Counted from the stretch's first letter, positions 29,461 through 40,300 are shown. The stretch: DNA of 64,000 nucleotides from Candidatus Accumulibacter sp. 66-26 (GCA_001897745.1 MKUH01000025.1:1-64000), one strand, 5' to 3'. Program-made: numbers and translations. Notes: generated from the sequence alone by a model not told the origin.

Positions 29461-31527
29461 ATGACGACCAATGCCCTGCTCGACTTCTCCGGCCTGCCCC
29501 GCTTCGACGCCATCGCCCCGAGCGACGTGCAGCCGGCCATCGACCGCCTGCTCGCCGACGGCCGCACGCTGATCGAGCGCCTGACCGCCGACGCCGTCCC
29601 GGCGACCTGGGACGCCTTCGCCGCGCCGCTCGGCGACGGCATCGAGAACCTGTCGCGCGCCTGGGGCATCGTCGGCCACCTGCACTCGGTGAACGACGTC
29701 CCGGAATGGCGCGAGGCCTACAACGGCATGCTGCCGGAAGTCTCGCGCTTCTACGCCGAACTCGGGCAGAACCTCAAGCTGTTCGCCAAGTACAAGGCGC
29801 TGCGCGAGAGCCCCGAATACGCCACGCTGTCGCCCGCCCGGCGCAAGATCGTCGACAACGAAGTGCGCGACTTCCACCTCTCCGGCGCCGAACTGCCGGA
29901 GGACCGGAAGCCCCGCTTCCAGGCCATCCAGGAAGAGCTCGCCAGCCTCGCGGCGAAATTCTCGGAGAACCTGCTCGACGCAACCAATGCCTTCGCCGAG
30001 CTCGTCACCGACGAAACCGAGCTCGCCGGCCTGCCCGACGACGTCAGGGAAGCGGCGCGCCATGCCGCCGAGAAGGACGGCGCATTGACCAACACGCGCG
30101 GCTGGAAGTTCACGCTGCACATGCCGTCCTACCTGCCGGTCATGCAGTACGCCGAGAGCCGCCGCCTGCGCGCCGCCCTCTATCGCGCGCACGCGACGCG
30201 CGCCGCCGAGTTCGGCCCGGCCGAGCTCGACAACACGCCGCTCATCCGCCGCCTGCTCGAACTGCGCCGCGAGGAAGCGCAACTGCTCGGCTACGCCAAC
30301 TTCGCCGAAGTCTCGCTGGTGCCCAAGATGGCCGAGTCGGTGCCGCAGGTGCTCGCCTTCCTGCGCGACCTGGCGGTCAAGGCCCGCCCCTTCGCCGAGA
30401 AGGACATCGCCGAACTGCGCGACTTCGCGCGCACGGAGCTGGGCATCGCGACGCTCGAACCGTGGGACGTCGGCTACGTATCGGAAAAGCTGCTGCAGGC
30501 GCGCTACGCCTTCTCCGAACAGGAAGTGAAGCAGTACTTCACCGAACCCAAGGTGCTGGCCGGACTCTTCCACGTCGTCGAGACCCTGTTCGGCGTGCGC
30601 ATCGCGCCGGACACGGCGCCGGTCTGGCACGAGGACGTGCGCTTCTACCGCATCGAGACGCCGGCCGGCGAGCTGATCGGCCAGTTCTACCTCGACCTCT
30701 ACGCGCGCGAAACGAAGCGCGGCGGCGCCTGGATGGACGAGGCGATCACCCGCCGGCGGACGGCGGGCGGCATCCAGACGCCGGTCGCCTACCTCAACTG
30801 CAACTTCCCGCGCCCGGTCGGCGAAAAGGATGGAAAACCGAGGCCGGCGACCTTCACGCACGACGACGTGACGACGCTCTTCCACGAAGCCGGACACGGC
30901 CTGCACCACCTGCTGACGCGCGTCGAGGAACTCGGCGTCTCGGGTATCCACGGCGTCGAGTGGGACGCCGTCGAACTGCCCTCGCAGTTCATGGAGAACT
31001 ACTGCTGGGAATGGGACGTGCTGCAGGAAATGACCGGCCACGTCGATACCGGCGCACCGCTTCCGCGCGCCCTGTACGACAAGATGCTCGCCGCGAAGAA
31101 CTTCCAGAGCGGCATGCAGACCGTGCGCCAGCTCGAATTCTCGCTGTTCGACCTGCTGCTGCACGCCGACTTCGACCCGGCCGGCGAGCGCTCGGTGCTC
31201 GACCTGCTCGCCGACGTGCGGCGCGAAGTCGCCGTGCTCGTGCCGCCGGAATGGCACCGCTTCCCGAACAGCTTCTCGCACATCTTCGGCGGCGGCTACG
31301 CGGCCGGCTACTTCAGCTACAAGTGGGCCGAAGTGCTCTCCGCCGACTGCTACGCGGCCTTCGAGGAAGCCGGCAACCCCTTCGACCCGGCGACCGGCCG
31401 CCGCTTCCTCGACGAGATCCTGGCGGCCGGCGGCGCCCGCCCGGCGCTCGAGAACTTCCGCGCCTTCCGCGGCCGCGAGCCGCAGGTCGATGCCCTGCTG
31501 CGGCACAGCGGTATGATTGGCGCGTAA
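29461..31527 (+). CDS. prlC: Oligopeptidase A (M3 family metallopeptidase)
   Basis: A 688-residue cytoplasmic zinc peptidase of the M3 family that degrades short peptides, including cleaved signal peptides. The zinc-binding motif HEAGHGLHH is present, followed by the conserved EWDAVELPSQFMENY segment carrying the third ligand region and, near the C-terminus, HIFGGGYAAGYFSYKWAEV. Length matches OpdA/PrlC. The frame extends upstream, but the ATG at 29461 is where homology (FSGLPRFDAI) starts. A stem-loop with T-run lies just before it. Confidence 0.95.
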   Translation: MTTNALLDFSGLPRFDAIAPSDVQPAIDRLLADGRTLIERLTADAVPATWDAFAAPLGDGIENLSRAWGIVGHLHSVNDVPEWREAYNGMLPEVSRFYAELGQNLKLFAKYKALRESPEYATLSPARRKIVDNEVRDFHLSGAELPEDRKPRFQAIQEELASLAAKFSENLLDATNAFAELVTDETELAGLPDDVREAARHAAEKDGALTNTRGWKFTLHMPSYLPVMQYAESRRLRAALYRAHATRAAEFGPAELDNTPLIRRLLELRREEAQLLGYANFAEVSLVPKMAESVPQVLAFLRDLAVKARPFAEKDIAELRDFARTELGIATLEPWDVGYVSEKLLQARYAFSEQEVKQYFTEPKVLAGLFHVVETLFGVRIAPDTAPVWHEDVRFYRIETPAGELIGQFYLDLYARETKRGGAWMDEAITRRRTAGGIQTPVAYLNCNFPRPVGEKDGKPRPATFTHDDVTTLFHEAGHGLHHLLTRVEELGVSGIHGVEWDAVELPSQFMENYCWEWDVLQEMTGHVDTGAPLPRALYDKMLAAKNFQSGMQTVRQLEFSLFDLLLHADFDPAGERSVLDLLADVRREVAVLVPPEWHRFPNSFSHIFGGGYAAGYFSYKWAEVLSADCYAAFEEAGNPFDPATGRRFLDEILAAGGARPALENFRAFRGREPQVDALLRHSGMIGA

Positions 31528-31582
31528 GGCCGCGGCCGCCCCGCGACCGCAAGCACGACAACGACGACACAGGGAGAACGCA

Positions 31583-32131
31583 ATGTCCCGTCCGCACGCC
31601 ATATTGCCGCCCCCCGCGGCGAGGGTCGCCGCCGCACTGGCCACCCTCGCCGCTCTGCTCGCAGCCGGCACGGCGAACGCACAAACGACCTACCGCTGGG
31701 TCGACCCGGCGAGCGGCCGCACCGTCTTCTCGGACCAGCCGCCGCCGGCCGGCGCCCGTCAGGTGAGCCGCCAGGCCGGCGTCGGGCCGGCGGACGACGC
31801 GGCGCCGCAATCCTATGCCACGCGCCAGGCCGCCGAGAAGTTCCCGGTCACGCTGTACACCGCCGCCGACTGCGTCGAACCGTGCAAGCAGGCGCGCGAC
31901 CTGCTCAACGGGCGCGGCGTGCCGTTCACCGAAAAGCTGCTGCAGACCAACGCCGACATCGCCGAACTCAAGCAGCGCCTCGGTGAAGAGGCCATGGCGC
32001 CGACCGTCGCCATCGGCCGCCAGTTCAACCGCGGCTTCGAGGCCGGCGCCTGGAACAACCTGCTCGACCTCGCCGGCTACCCGAAAAACGCGCCCTACGG
32101 CGCCAAACCCTCCGGAGTCTTCAGCCAATGA
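31583..32131 (+). CDS. Exported DUF4124-glutaredoxin protein
   Basis: A 182-residue protein with a signal peptide (about 1-33, ending TANAQ). A DUF4124 module follows at 35-60 ([19 protein letters not shown]), then a glutaredoxin-like domain from about 87 ([11 protein letters not shown]) with the later [13 protein letters not shown] cis-region. The cysteines are spaced CVEPC (97 and 101), that is CX3C rather than the usual CX2C, so redox chemistry may differ from ordinary glutaredoxins. It is probably periplasmic. It overlaps xth by 4 bases (ATGA), and a GGGAGA site precedes the ATG. Confidence 0.8.
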   Translation: MSRPHAILPPPAARVAAALATLAALLAAGTANAQTTYRWVDPASGRTVFSDQPPPAGARQVSRQAGVGPADDAAPQSYATRQAAEKFPVTLYTAADCVEPCKQARDLLNGRGVPFTEKLLQTNADIAELKQRLGEEAMAPTVAIGRQFNRGFEAGAWNNLLDLAGYPKNAPYGAKPSGVFSQ

Positions 32132-32898
32132 AACTGGCCGCCTGGAACGTCAATTCGCTCAAGGTCCGCCTGCCGCAGCTGCTCGACTGGCTGGCGGCCA
32201 GCGCGCCGGACGTCGTCTGCCTGCAGGAGACGAAACTGGAAGGCGCCAACTTCCCGCGCGCCGAAATCGAGGCCGCCGGCTATCAGGTCGCCTTTTCCGG
32301 CCAGAAGACCTACAACGGCGTCGCCCTGCTCGCGCGCGGCGAGGCGCCGGCCGACGTCGTCTGCGGCAACCCGCATTTCCCGGACGAGCAGAAGCGCCTG
32401 ATCGCCGGCACGGTGCGCGGCGTGCGCGTCGTCTGCGCCTACATCCCGAACGGGCAGGCCGTGGGCAGCGACAAGTACGCCTACAAGCTGGCCTGGCTCG
32501 CCGCGCTCGAGCGCTGGCTGGGCGAGGAACTGGCGGCGCACCCGCAGCTCGCGCTGGCCGGCGACTTCAACATCGCACCGGAAGACCGCGACGTGCACGA
32601 TCCGGCCGCCTGGGCCGGGCAAATCCTTTGCTCCGACCCCGAGCGCGCCGCCTTCCAGCGCCTGCAGGCGCTCGGCCTGCAGGACAGCTTCCGCCTCTTC
32701 GAACAAGCGCCCAAGAGCTTCTCGTGGTGGGACTACCGCATGCTCGGCTTCCAGAAGAACCAGGGGCTGCGCATCGACCACATCCTGCTCTCGGCGCCGC
32801 TCGCCGCGCGCTGCACGGCGGCCGGCATCGACCGCGAGATGCGCAAGCGCGAACGCCCGTCGGACCACGCCCCGGTGACCGCGGAGATCGGCGCATGA
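32128..32898 (+). CDS. xth: Exodeoxyribonuclease III
   Basis: A 256-residue member of the ExoIII/AP-endonuclease family, which nicks DNA at abasic sites and removes 3' blocks in base excision repair. Its motifs are in order: [19 protein letters not shown] at the start, CLQETKLE with the metal-binding Glu, [25 protein letters not shown] and the terminal SDHAPV with the catalytic Asp-His. It overlaps both neighbours by 4 bases, which ties it to an exported thiol protein and a Crp/Fnr regulator in one coupled transcript. Confidence 0.94.
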   Translation: MKLAAWNVNSLKVRLPQLLDWLAASAPDVVCLQETKLEGANFPRAEIEAAGYQVAFSGQKTYNGVALLARGEAPADVVCGNPHFPDEQKRLIAGTVRGVRVVCAYIPNGQAVGSDKYAYKLAWLAALERWLGEELAAHPQLALAGDFNIAPEDRDVHDPAAWAGQILCSDPERAAFQRLQALGLQDSFRLFEQAPKSFSWWDYRMLGFQKNQGLRIDHILLSAPLAARCTAAGIDREMRKRERPSDHAPVTAEIGA

Positions 32899-33614
32899 CG
32901 GCAGGCGTCGAAGCGCCCGCGGCGACGGCCGCATCCTTGCCGGACACGCTGCTCGCGCTCTATCCGGTGCTGCGCGCGCTGCCGCCGGCCGCGCAGCGCG
33001 AACTGGCCGCCGCCGGCCGCCCGGACGCGCGGCTCCGCCTGCCCGCCGGCGCCCAGCTGTTCAGCGAGCGCGACGCCTGCCGCGGCTTTCCGCTGCTGCT
33101 CGCGGGTACCGTGAAGGTCGTCAAGAGCATGCCCGCCGGGCGCGAAATGCTGCTCTACCGCGTCGAACCCGGCGGCTCGTGCATCATCAGCTCGAGCTGT
33201 CTGCTCGGCCACACGCCCTATTCGGCGCGCGGCATCGCGGAAACGCCGCTCGAACTGCTGGTCCTGCCGGCGCCGCTGTTCGCCGCGCTGGTCGCCGAGC
33301 ACGCGGCCTTCCGCGATTTCGTCTTCCACCTGTTCGCCGACCGCATCGCCGAACTCATGCAACTCGTCGAGGAGGTCGCCTTCCATCGCCTCGACCAGCG
33401 CCTGGCCAAACTGCTGCTCGCCCGCTGCACGCCCGAACACGCCGCCCTGCACGCCACGCACCAGGCGCTCGCCGAGGAACTCGGCAGCGTGCGCGAAATC
33501 GTCAGCCGCCTGCTCAAGGGCTTCGCCGCGCAGGGTCTGGTCGCCCTCGGTCGCGAACAGATCACGCTGCTCGACCGCGCCGGCCTGCGCCAGCTGGCCG
33601 ATGCCGGCCATTGA
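32895..33614 (+). CDS. Crp/Fnr family transcriptional regulator
   Basis: A 239-residue regulator with an N-terminal cyclic-nucleotide-type beta-barrel (about 20-130), a dimerisation helix (about 135-170) and a C-terminal winged helix. The recognition helix reads [12 protein letters not shown] (199-210). Arg200, Glu201 and Arg205 match the CRP residues that read TGTGA, while Ser204-Arg205 recalls FNR. The FNR iron-sulfur cysteine cluster is absent, but Cys96 and Cys102 (CIISSSC) lie in the sensor barrel with Cys62, and could form a thiol sensor (inference). It overlaps xth by 4 bases. A TGTGA-type operator lies about 90 bases downstream, before the YgaP-like gene. Confidence 0.9.
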   Translation: MTAGVEAPAATAASLPDTLLALYPVLRALPPAAQRELAAAGRPDARLRLPAGAQLFSERDACRGFPLLLAGTVKVVKSMPAGREMLLYRVEPGGSCIISSSCLLGHTPYSARGIAETPLELLVLPAPLFAALVAEHAAFRDFVFHLFADRIAELMQLVEEVAFHRLDQRLAKLLLARCTPEHAALHATHQALAEELGSVREIVSRLLKGFAAQGLVALGREQITLLDRAGLRQLADAGH

Positions 33615-33703
33615 GTCCGCCGGCCCGACCAGCCGGCAACGCCAGGCGCGAGCCGCGCGGCCCGACGCTCCGCCCCTCCGATCGATTCCGTCGACACGCG
33701 CTG

Positions 33704-33719
33704 TGTGACCTCGGTTACA
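33704..33719 (+). promoter_or_regulatory. Crp/Fnr-type operator before the YgaP-like gene
   Basis: TGTGACCTCGGTTACA is a near-palindrome matching the CRP pattern TGTGA-N6-TCACA at 9 of 10 positions. Its centre lies 41.5 bases upstream of the start predicted from the TAGTCT hexamer, the classical class II activator position. Confidence 0.7.
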
Positions 33720-33740
33720 GACGCCCGCGCGCGCCGGGCG

Positions 33741-33746
33741 TAGTCT
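33741..33746 (+). promoter_or_regulatory. Putative -10 element (TAGTCT) for the YgaP-like gene
   Basis: TAGTCT sits 35 bases before the ATG. No -35 hexamer is present; the Crp/Fnr-type operator occupies that region, as expected for an activator-dependent promoter. Confidence 0.55.
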
Positions 33747-33781
33747 GATGCCGTTTTCCACCCTCACTCACGGAGCCCAAT

Positions 33782-33976
33782 ATGAAAAACAACGTCGGCG
33801 GTATCGACAAAATCCTGCGCGTCGTCGCCGGCATCGTGCTGATCGCACTCGCCGCCACCAACGTGATCGGCGTCTGGGGCTGGATCGGCGTGGTGCCGCT
33901 GCTCACCGGCCTGGTCGGCTGGTGCCCGGCCTATACGCTGTTCGGCATGAACAGCTGCCCGATGAAGAAAAGCTGA
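33782..33976 (+). CDS. YgaP-like small membrane protein (DUF2892)
   Basis: A 64-residue inner-membrane protein of the DUF2892/YgaP transmembrane family. The N-terminal NVGGIDKILRVVAGIVLI is typical, two hydrophobic segments follow (about 13-30 and 33-50), and the C-terminal GWCPAYTLFGMNSCP carries two cysteines (48 and 59). Relatives are often fused or linked to rhodanese and thought to handle sulfur species, which is family knowledge rather than proof here. It has its own promoter with a Crp/Fnr-type operator, immediately after a Crp/Fnr regulator gene. GGAG precedes the ATG, and a stem-loop follows the stop codon. Confidence 0.88.
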   Translation: MKNNVGGIDKILRVVAGIVLIALAATNVIGVWGWIGVVPLLTGLVGWCPAYTLFGMNSCPMKKS

Positions 33977-33995
33977 GGCGACGCAGGCACCAAAA

Positions 33996-34026
33996 GAAGG
34001 CGCACTCCGGTGCGCCTTCGTCGTTT
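33996..34026 (+). terminator. Stem-loop terminator after the YgaP-like gene
   Basis: A 10-base-pair stem, GAAGGCGCAC with GTGCGCCTTC, and a TCCG tetraloop, followed by a weak T-rich tail. The remaining 200 bases up to ksgA hold no gene that I can support. Confidence 0.75.
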
Positions 34027-34224
34027 ACCGGGAAGATCAGCGGACGCCGGTGCGCGGCAGCGGCACGAAAGGAATCGGCACGAGACCAGCCCGAGCGCGT
34101 CGGGAATTGCGATCCGGAGAAGCTTGCGCCGGGAGGGCGGAATACGCGAGCGAAGCGAGATGAGGCGGGAGAGCGCGGATGCGCGCCGGGCGCCACGCGC
34201 CGCGCAGGATGCGCCGCGCCGAAC

Positions 34225-35028
34225 CTAAGCCGCCGCCGCTCCGCCGGCCGACCCGAGGTGGTTGGCGATGCGCACGTAGTCGGCGAGCGGCAGCTCTTCG
34301 GCGCGACAGGTCGGGGCGATGCCCAGCGCGGCGAAGCCGGCATCGTCGAGCAGGCCCTTGAGGTTGTTGCGCAGCATCTTGCGCCGCTGCCCGAAGGCGG
34401 CGGCGACGACCTGGGCGAACACGGTTTCGTCGCGCGCCGTCAGTTCGGCGACCGGACGCGGGATCAGGCGTACCACGGCCGAATCGACCTTGGGCGCCGG
34501 CTCGAAGCATTCGGGCGGCACGTCGAGCAGCCAGTCCATCACGAAACGGTACTGCAGCATCACCGAAAGCCGTCCGTAGTCGTTACTGCCCGGCTCGGCG
34601 ACCATGCGCTCGACGACTTCCTTCTGCAGCATGAAGTGCATGTCGTACACGCGCTCGGCATAGCTCGCGAGGTGGAAGAGCAGCGGCGTCGAGATGTTGT
34701 ACGGCAGGTTGCCGACGATGTGCAGCGGCGCGCCGCCGGCCGCCGCGAGCGTGCCGAAATCGAAGGCCAGCGCGTCGCCCTCGTGGATCGTCAGGCGCTC
34801 CGGCGCATAGCGCTTGCGCAGGCGGGCGATGATGTCGCGGTCGATCTCGACGACGTGCAGATGGTCCAGGCGCTCGAGCAGCGGATCGGTCAGCGCACCG
34901 AGGCCGGGGCCGATCTCGACGACGCAGTCGCCGCGGCGCGGCGCGACGGCGTTGACGATGTCCGAGATGACCTGGCGGTCGATCAGGAAGTTCTGTCCGA
35001 AACGCTTGCGGGCGACGTGCTTGCTCAT
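34225..35028 (-). CDS. ksgA: 16S rRNA dimethyladenosine methyltransferase
   Basis: A 267-residue SAM-dependent enzyme that dimethylates the two adjacent adenosines near the 3' end of 16S rRNA, a late step of 30S maturation. The motifs are [11 protein letters not shown] at the N-terminus, [12 protein letters not shown] (SAM motif I) and [14 protein letters not shown] (the NLPY catalytic motif). The start at 35028 is chosen because the homology begins with [11 protein letters not shown]; it overlaps the end of pdxA by 4 bases. Gene order surA-pdxA-ksgA is a widely conserved proteobacterial arrangement. Confidence 0.95.
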   Translation of the reverse strand: MSKHVARKRFGQNFLIDRQVISDIVNAVAPRRGDCVVEIGPGLGALTDPLLERLDHLHVVEIDRDIIARLRKRYAPERLTIHEGDALAFDFGTLAAAGGAPLHIVGNLPYNISTPLLFHLASYAERVYDMHFMLQKEVVERMVAEPGSNDYGRLSVMLQYRFVMDWLLDVPPECFEPAPKVDSAVVRLIPRPVAELTARDETVFAQVVAAAFGQRRKMLRNNLKGLLDDAGFAALGIAPTCRAEELPLADYVRIANHLGSAGGAAAA

Positions 35029-36059
35029 GCCTGGGGTTTTTCCTGGTGGTACGCCAGCTTGCTGGCCATTTCGATGGCCTGCTCGACGGCGACGAACAGG
35101 CTTCCCGGATCGGCCCGCCCGCTGCCCGCGAGGTCGAGCGCCGTGCCGTGGTCGACCGAGGTGCGGATGATCGGCAGGCCGAGCGTGACGTTGATGCCGT
35201 GGCCGAAGCTCGCGTACTTGAGCGCGGTCAGCCCCTGGTCGTGATACATGGCCAGCACGCAGTCGCCCTGCGCCAGCACCGGCTGCGTGAACATCGTGTC
35301 GGCCGGCAGCGGGCCGAGCAGGCGCATGCCCTCGGCGCGCAGCTTCTCCAGGACCGGGGCGATCACTTCGATCTCCTCGCGGCCGAGATAACCGTCTTCG
35401 CCGGCGTGCGGGTTGAGCCCAGCGACGAGGATGCGCGGCGCGTCGATACCGTACTTGCGCCGCATCTCGGCGTGCAGGATGCGCAGCGTCTGCTCGACGG
35501 CTTGCGGCGTGACGGCGGCCGGCACGTCCTTGAGCGGCAGGTGCGTGGTGACGAGCGCGACGCGCAGGCCGCCGCCGGCCAGCATCATGACGACGCGCGG
35601 CGTGCCGGTGCGCTCGGCGAGGTATTCGGTGTGACCGGTGAAGGGCACGCCGGCGGCGTTGATGACGCCCTTGTGCACCGGTGCGGTGACCATCGCGGCG
35701 AATTCGGGCGCTTCGGTTTGCACTCCGCCGGCGCCGGCGCGGCAACCGGCCAGCGCGCGGTCGAGCAGGCGCAGCACATAAGGCGCGTTGGCCGGGTCGA
35801 GGCGGCCGGCTTGCGCCGGCTGCGCCAGCGGGAGGTGCAGCACGTCGAGCGTGCCGGGCGCGGCGGCTTCCGCGTCCGGGCGCCAGTCGCGCAGGGTGAC
35901 GTTTAGGTCGAGCGCGGCGGCGCACGCGGCGAGCAGATCGCGGTCGCCGAGCACGACGAGGCGCGCGTCGAAACGGCGCCCGGCGAGGCGCAGGCAGAGC
36001 TCCGGACCGATGCCGGCCGGCTCGCCCGAGGTGACGGCGATCGCCGGCAAGGCGGGCAT
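35025..36059 (-). CDS. pdxA: 4-hydroxythreonine-4-phosphate dehydrogenase
   Basis: A 344-residue metal- and NAD-dependent dehydrogenase of the DXP-dependent pyridoxal-phosphate pathway. Signatures include [13 protein letters not shown] at the N-terminus, [26 protein letters not shown], the zinc-binding [27 protein letters not shown] and [13 protein letters not shown]. The ATG at 36059 is preferred because it lies 4 bases after the surA stop codon with GAGGAG upstream; the longer in-frame start at 36092 would overlap surA. With the epd-type gene it puts two B6-pathway enzymes in the window. Confidence 0.95.
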   Translation of the reverse strand: MPALPAIAVTSGEPAGIGPELCLRLAGRRFDARLVVLGDRDLLAACAAALDLNVTLRDWRPDAEAAAPGTLDVLHLPLAQPAQAGRLDPANAPYVLRLLDRALAGCRAGAGGVQTEAPEFAAMVTAPVHKGVINAAGVPFTGHTEYLAERTGTPRVVMMLAGGGLRVALVTTHLPLKDVPAAVTPQAVEQTLRILHAEMRRKYGIDAPRILVAGLNPHAGEDGYLGREEIEVIAPVLEKLRAEGMRLLGPLPADTMFTQPVLAQGDCVLAMYHDQGLTALKYASFGHGINVTLGLPIIRTSVDHGTALDLAGSGRADPGSLFVAVEQAIEMASKLAYHQEKPQA

Positions 36060-36063
36060 GCGC

Positions 36064-37368
36064 TCAGCGCTCCTCGAGGCGGAATTCGACATAGGCCCGG
36101 TCGCGCGCCTGACGCAGCCAGTCCTGATAGGCCTCGTCGAGCTTGCGCTCGCGCAGGGTCTGGCGCGCCGCCATGCGCTGGCGGTCGCTCGAGACGTCCT
36201 GCACGCGCCGTTCGAGCACTTCGATCAGGTGGAAGCCGAAGGGCGACTGCACCGGCTCGCTGACGACGCCCGGCTGCAGCTGGTTCATCGCGCGCTCGAA
36301 CTCGGGCACCGTATCGCCCGGGTAGATCCAGCCCAGATCGCCGCCCTTGGGCGCGGAGCCGTCCTGCGAATAGAGGCGGGCCAGTTCGGCGAAGTTGCCG
36401 CCGTGCGCGAGACGTTCGCGCAGGCCTTCGAGCTTGTGCCTGGCGTCGGCCTCGGAAACGAGTTCATTGACCTTGATCAGGATGTGCCGCGCGTGCGTCT
36501 GCTGGACGGCCGCGACCGCCGCGCCGCCGCGCTTGGCGACCAGCTTGACGATGTGGAAGCCGTTCGAGCTGCGCAGCAGCGGCGCCAGCTCGCCGGCCTT
36601 GAGGCGCGTCACCGCGTCGGCGAAGATGCCGGGCAGGTTGTCGAGCGGACGCCAGCCGAGGCTGCCGCCCTGCAGACCGTCGGGCGCATCGGAATAGGCC
36701 GCGGCAACCTGCGCGAAGTCCTCGCCCTGATTCAGGCGGGCGAGCACCTGGTCGGCTTTGGCCTTGAGCTTCTGGATCTGCTCCGGGCTGGCCGATTCGG
36801 GCGCGCGCAGCAGGATATGCGCCACTTCGTATTCCTCGGACTTGCCGCCGGCCGACTCGCCGGACAGATAGTTGTCGATCTCGCCGTCGCTGATCACGAT
36901 GCGGCTCTCGACCTCGCGCTCGCGCACGCGCGAAATGACGATTTCCTCGCGGATGTCCTCGCGGAAACGGGAGAAGGCGACGCCGTCGGCCTCCAGCGCC
37001 TGGCGGAACTGGGCGAGCGACATCTTGTTGTTGGCGGCGATCCGCTGCAGGGCCTGGTCGAGCTGGGCGTCGTCGACGCGCAGGCCGGTCTCGCGCGCGT
37101 ACTGGAGCTGGACCTTGTCCATCACCAGACGTTCGAGCATCTGGCGCTCGAGAACGTCGCGCGGCGGCAGCGGCGTGCCTTGGCGCTTCAGCTGGCTGAG
37201 CGCCGAGTCGAGCCGGGAACGCAACTCGCGCAGGGTGATCACCTCGTCATTCACCACCGCGACGATGCGGTCGACCGGCACCGGCTCGCGCGCCGACTGC
37301 GCCAGGAGCGGGGAGGAAACGGCGGCGAGGCAGGCGGACAAAAGCAGCGTGCGGAGCAGGATCATCAT
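36064..37368 (-). CDS. surA: Periplasmic chaperone / peptidyl-prolyl isomerase
   Basis: A 434-residue periplasmic chaperone that escorts outer-membrane proteins to the BAM complex. A signal peptide (about 1-23) ends LLAQS. The N-terminal chaperone domain begins VDRIVAVVNDEVITLREL. Two parvulin domains follow, starting EVAHILLRAPESA and ARHILIKVNE, each with the family's FGFHIV/LIEV ending (SSNGFHIVKL, SPFGFHLIEV). ATG 37368 starts the hydrophobic leader; an adjacent ATG three bases on is equivalent. It lies 26 bases downstream of lptD, whose product is a principal SurA client. Confidence 0.95.
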   Translation of the reverse strand: MMILLRTLLLSACLAAVSSPLLAQSAREPVPVDRIVAVVNDEVITLRELRSRLDSALSQLKRQGTPLPPRDVLERQMLERLVMDKVQLQYARETGLRVDDAQLDQALQRIAANNKMSLAQFRQALEADGVAFSRFREDIREEIVISRVREREVESRIVISDGEIDNYLSGESAGGKSEEYEVAHILLRAPESASPEQIQKLKAKADQVLARLNQGEDFAQVAAAYSDAPDGLQGGSLGWRPLDNLPGIFADAVTRLKAGELAPLLRSSNGFHIVKLVAKRGGAAVAAVQQTHARHILIKVNELVSEADARHKLEGLRERLAHGGNFAELARLYSQDGSAPKGGDLGWIYPGDTVPEFERAMNQLQPGVVSEPVQSPFGFHLIEVLERRVQDVSSDRQRMAARQTLRERKLDEAYQDWLRQARDRAYVEFRLEER

Positions 37369-37394
37369 GGACGGGAACCTCTTGGGTAGACCTG

Positions 37395-40300
37395 TTACTG
37401 ACCGAAAACGGGATCGCTGGTCGGCTGGTTGATGTTGCCGTAGCCCTGGATGTTGCGCTTGAGCAGTTCGAGCGGGTTGGAGCCGATGCGCGAGAAGTCG
37501 CTCAGTTCGAGCTGGACGAAGAAGGCGGTCGATGCGGTGGTGGTCGCCGTCGCCAGGCGCTGGCCGACGACACGCAGGACCCAGCAGCCGCCGTTGAACT
37601 CGAGACCGCCGAGCGTCTCGACCGGCTGCTTTTCCTTGAGCGAGTAGTTGTAGCGGCCGACCGCATGCCAGCCGCCGAACAGCGGCCACTGTCCGGAAAC
37701 GTCGATTTGGTCGATCGGCGAGGCTTCATTGCGGTTGTAGCGGTAGGCGGCGTTGAGCACCTTGCCCGGTTCCGGCAGGTAGCGCGCGCCGATCGACATG
37801 CGCTCGTAGCGCCCCCGCTGCATGTTGTACTGCAGCGCGGCGTCGGCATAGACCTTGGGCAACACCTGGCCGTTGAACGCGGCGAGGAAGTCGGACTTGT
37901 TCCACTCGCGCCTTGCCGCTCCCGGCAGGGAAACCTGCTGGTCGCTGAAGTAGAAGCGCTGGCCGATCATGCCGCGCATGATTTCACGGCCGGTGCCCGG
38001 CTCGATCAGGCGCGAGGTGACGGCGGCGGTCAGCTGGTTGGCGTCGCTGATCCGGTCCTGGCCGGTGAACTGGTTCTCCGAGAAAATCTGCGCGAAGTTG
38101 AAGTCGGCCAGGCCGCTGTCGAAGACGTTGATCCGGCTCTGGTCGCGGAACGGAACGTAGAGGTAGTAGAGGCGCGGTTCCAGCGTCTGCGTGTAGTCGC
38201 GTCCGAACAAGTTGCTCGATCGCTCGAAGGTCATCCCGGAATCGACGCTGGCGATCGGCAGGGTGCGCGTCAGGCTGTCGGGGCCGCCGGCGACCTGCCG
38301 GGCGAAGGAGTAATTGGTCGCATGCACGCCGACCTTGGGCGTCACGTACCAGCCCGGCGTGACGTACGGCAGCGCCAGCTGCGGATAGGCCACGGTCCGC
38401 TGCGCCTCGACCTGCGTCGGGTGCTTGAACGAGGTGTATTGGCCGAGGAAGCTCGCATCGAGCTGGTTCCAGTCGGGCTTGCGGGCGTTTAGGGTGATCT
38501 GCGGCAGCATCCGATACGGCGACGCGACCGGCACCTTCGGGTCGGGCTGCAGGGTCTGATAGGTCTGCAGGTTGGCGGTGGCGTTCCACCAGCCACCGCC
38601 GCCGTAGCTGAGCAGCCCCTGCTGCAGCAGCTGCGTCTGCGAGGTATTGGCGATGCGGCTCGACAGGTCGGTATAGTAGCGGTCGTCCGAAACCTTGTTG
38701 TAGTTGATCGCCCCGGAAAAGCCGTTGCCGAATATCTGATTGTGCGTCAGCGAAACGCCGTAGCGGTTTTCGTTGCGCAGCTTGTCGCCCGGCAGCAGTT
38801 CGACGCGCGCCTGGCCAAAATAGGTCGGGTCTAGGTAGCGGAATTCCGTGTTCAACTGCACGCCGCGCTTCGAGAAGACGCGCGGCGCGATCGTCGCATC
38901 CATGTTCGGCGCGATGTTCCAGTAGTACGGCAGGGTCAGGTCGAAGCCGCTCTGGCTCGTCGTGCCGAAGGTCGGCGCTAGCAGGCCCGACTTGCGCTGG
39001 TTGTTCAGCGAGAACGACAGCCAGGGCGAATAGAGGATGGGCACGCCCTTGAAATAAATGGCGCCATCGCGGCCCTCTCCGACCTCGCGGTCGTAGTCGA
39101 GATGGAGATCGCCGATGCGGGCGTACCAGTCGTCGTTGCCCGGCTTGCATGTGGTGAAGGTGCCCTGGCTCATGCGCACCTGGTTTTCACCTTCGAAGTC
39201 GAAGCGCTCGGCCTGGCCGCGCAGTTCGGTCATCGTGCGCTTGGGCTGTGCTCCGGTGCTGGAACTGGTGGTGATCGGCGGCGCGAATCCGCTTGCCGTG
39301 GTTGCCGGCATGCCGGTGAACTGCGGCGTCCCCAACGGCAGCGGCGCCGTCGTGGCGACCGGCTTGGGTTGCCGTTTGAGGAAGAACTCGGGCTGCTCGA
39401 AGAAGCCGACCTGGTCTTCGACCTTGAGGCGCAGGCGCGGTCCGGTGACCACGTCGCTGCCCTGCTCCAGGCGCACCTTGCCGGTCGCCTCCAGTTCGTC
39501 GTCGAGCGGCCAGTAGGTGAGGCGGTCGGAATTGAGCACCGTGCCGACCTTGCGCAGTTCGACCTCGCCTTCGGCCAGCGTCTCGCGCCCGGTGACGCCC
39601 GACATGCGCAGGGCGCTGATGAAGGTCGGGCGCGGCTCGTCGCTCTTGGCCGGCGGCGGCACCATGGCGGAGGCCAGATGCAGGGCGAGCGGCGTCGCAT
39701 CGGTTACGTCCGCCTCGTCGCTCGACCCGCTCGTCGCAAGCGGTGCCGGGCGCGCCGGCGCCGCATCGACCGTCGCGCCGCCGGCGATGACCGGAACGAC
39801 ATTGGACGATGCGCGCTCCGCACGATCTGGGCTTTCAGCGCGCGCCGCATCGCCCTGAGCCACCACGGCCGGAGCACTTGCCGTAACGCTCGGCAAGGGG
39901 CCGAGCAGCGCCGGGTCGACGCGCAGCGGCGGCAGGCTGCCGGCCAGCTGCGTCGCGCCCGTGCGGGCGGCGGCGGAACGGCCGGCATCGCTTGCCGCCG
40001 ACGGACGCGGCGCGCCGGCGGAGGAAATCGGCACGGCGGCCGAAGCGGTCGCCGCCGGAGCGGACGGAAAAACAGGCGCAGCGGCAGGCGTTACGACAGG
40101 CTCAGGAGCGGGCGTCCGCAAGCTTTGCGGCTCGATGGGCGCGGGCGTCGCCTCACGGCCCTCGCGTTCGCTGCGTTCGTCGCTACGTTCGTTTCTCCCC
40201 GGCACCACGGCAGGCACCTTCGCCGACTCGAGCGGAAGCGGCTGCGGCGCGGGTGCGGCGACGACGGGAGGCGTTGGCGGCGCGACGGCGCGCGCCGGGA

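Noticed and set aside
34010-34228. A 72-codon frame between the YgaP-like gene and ksgA
   Set aside because: It begins inside the terminator stem, has no ribosome site and reads as Arg-rich low-complexity sequence.
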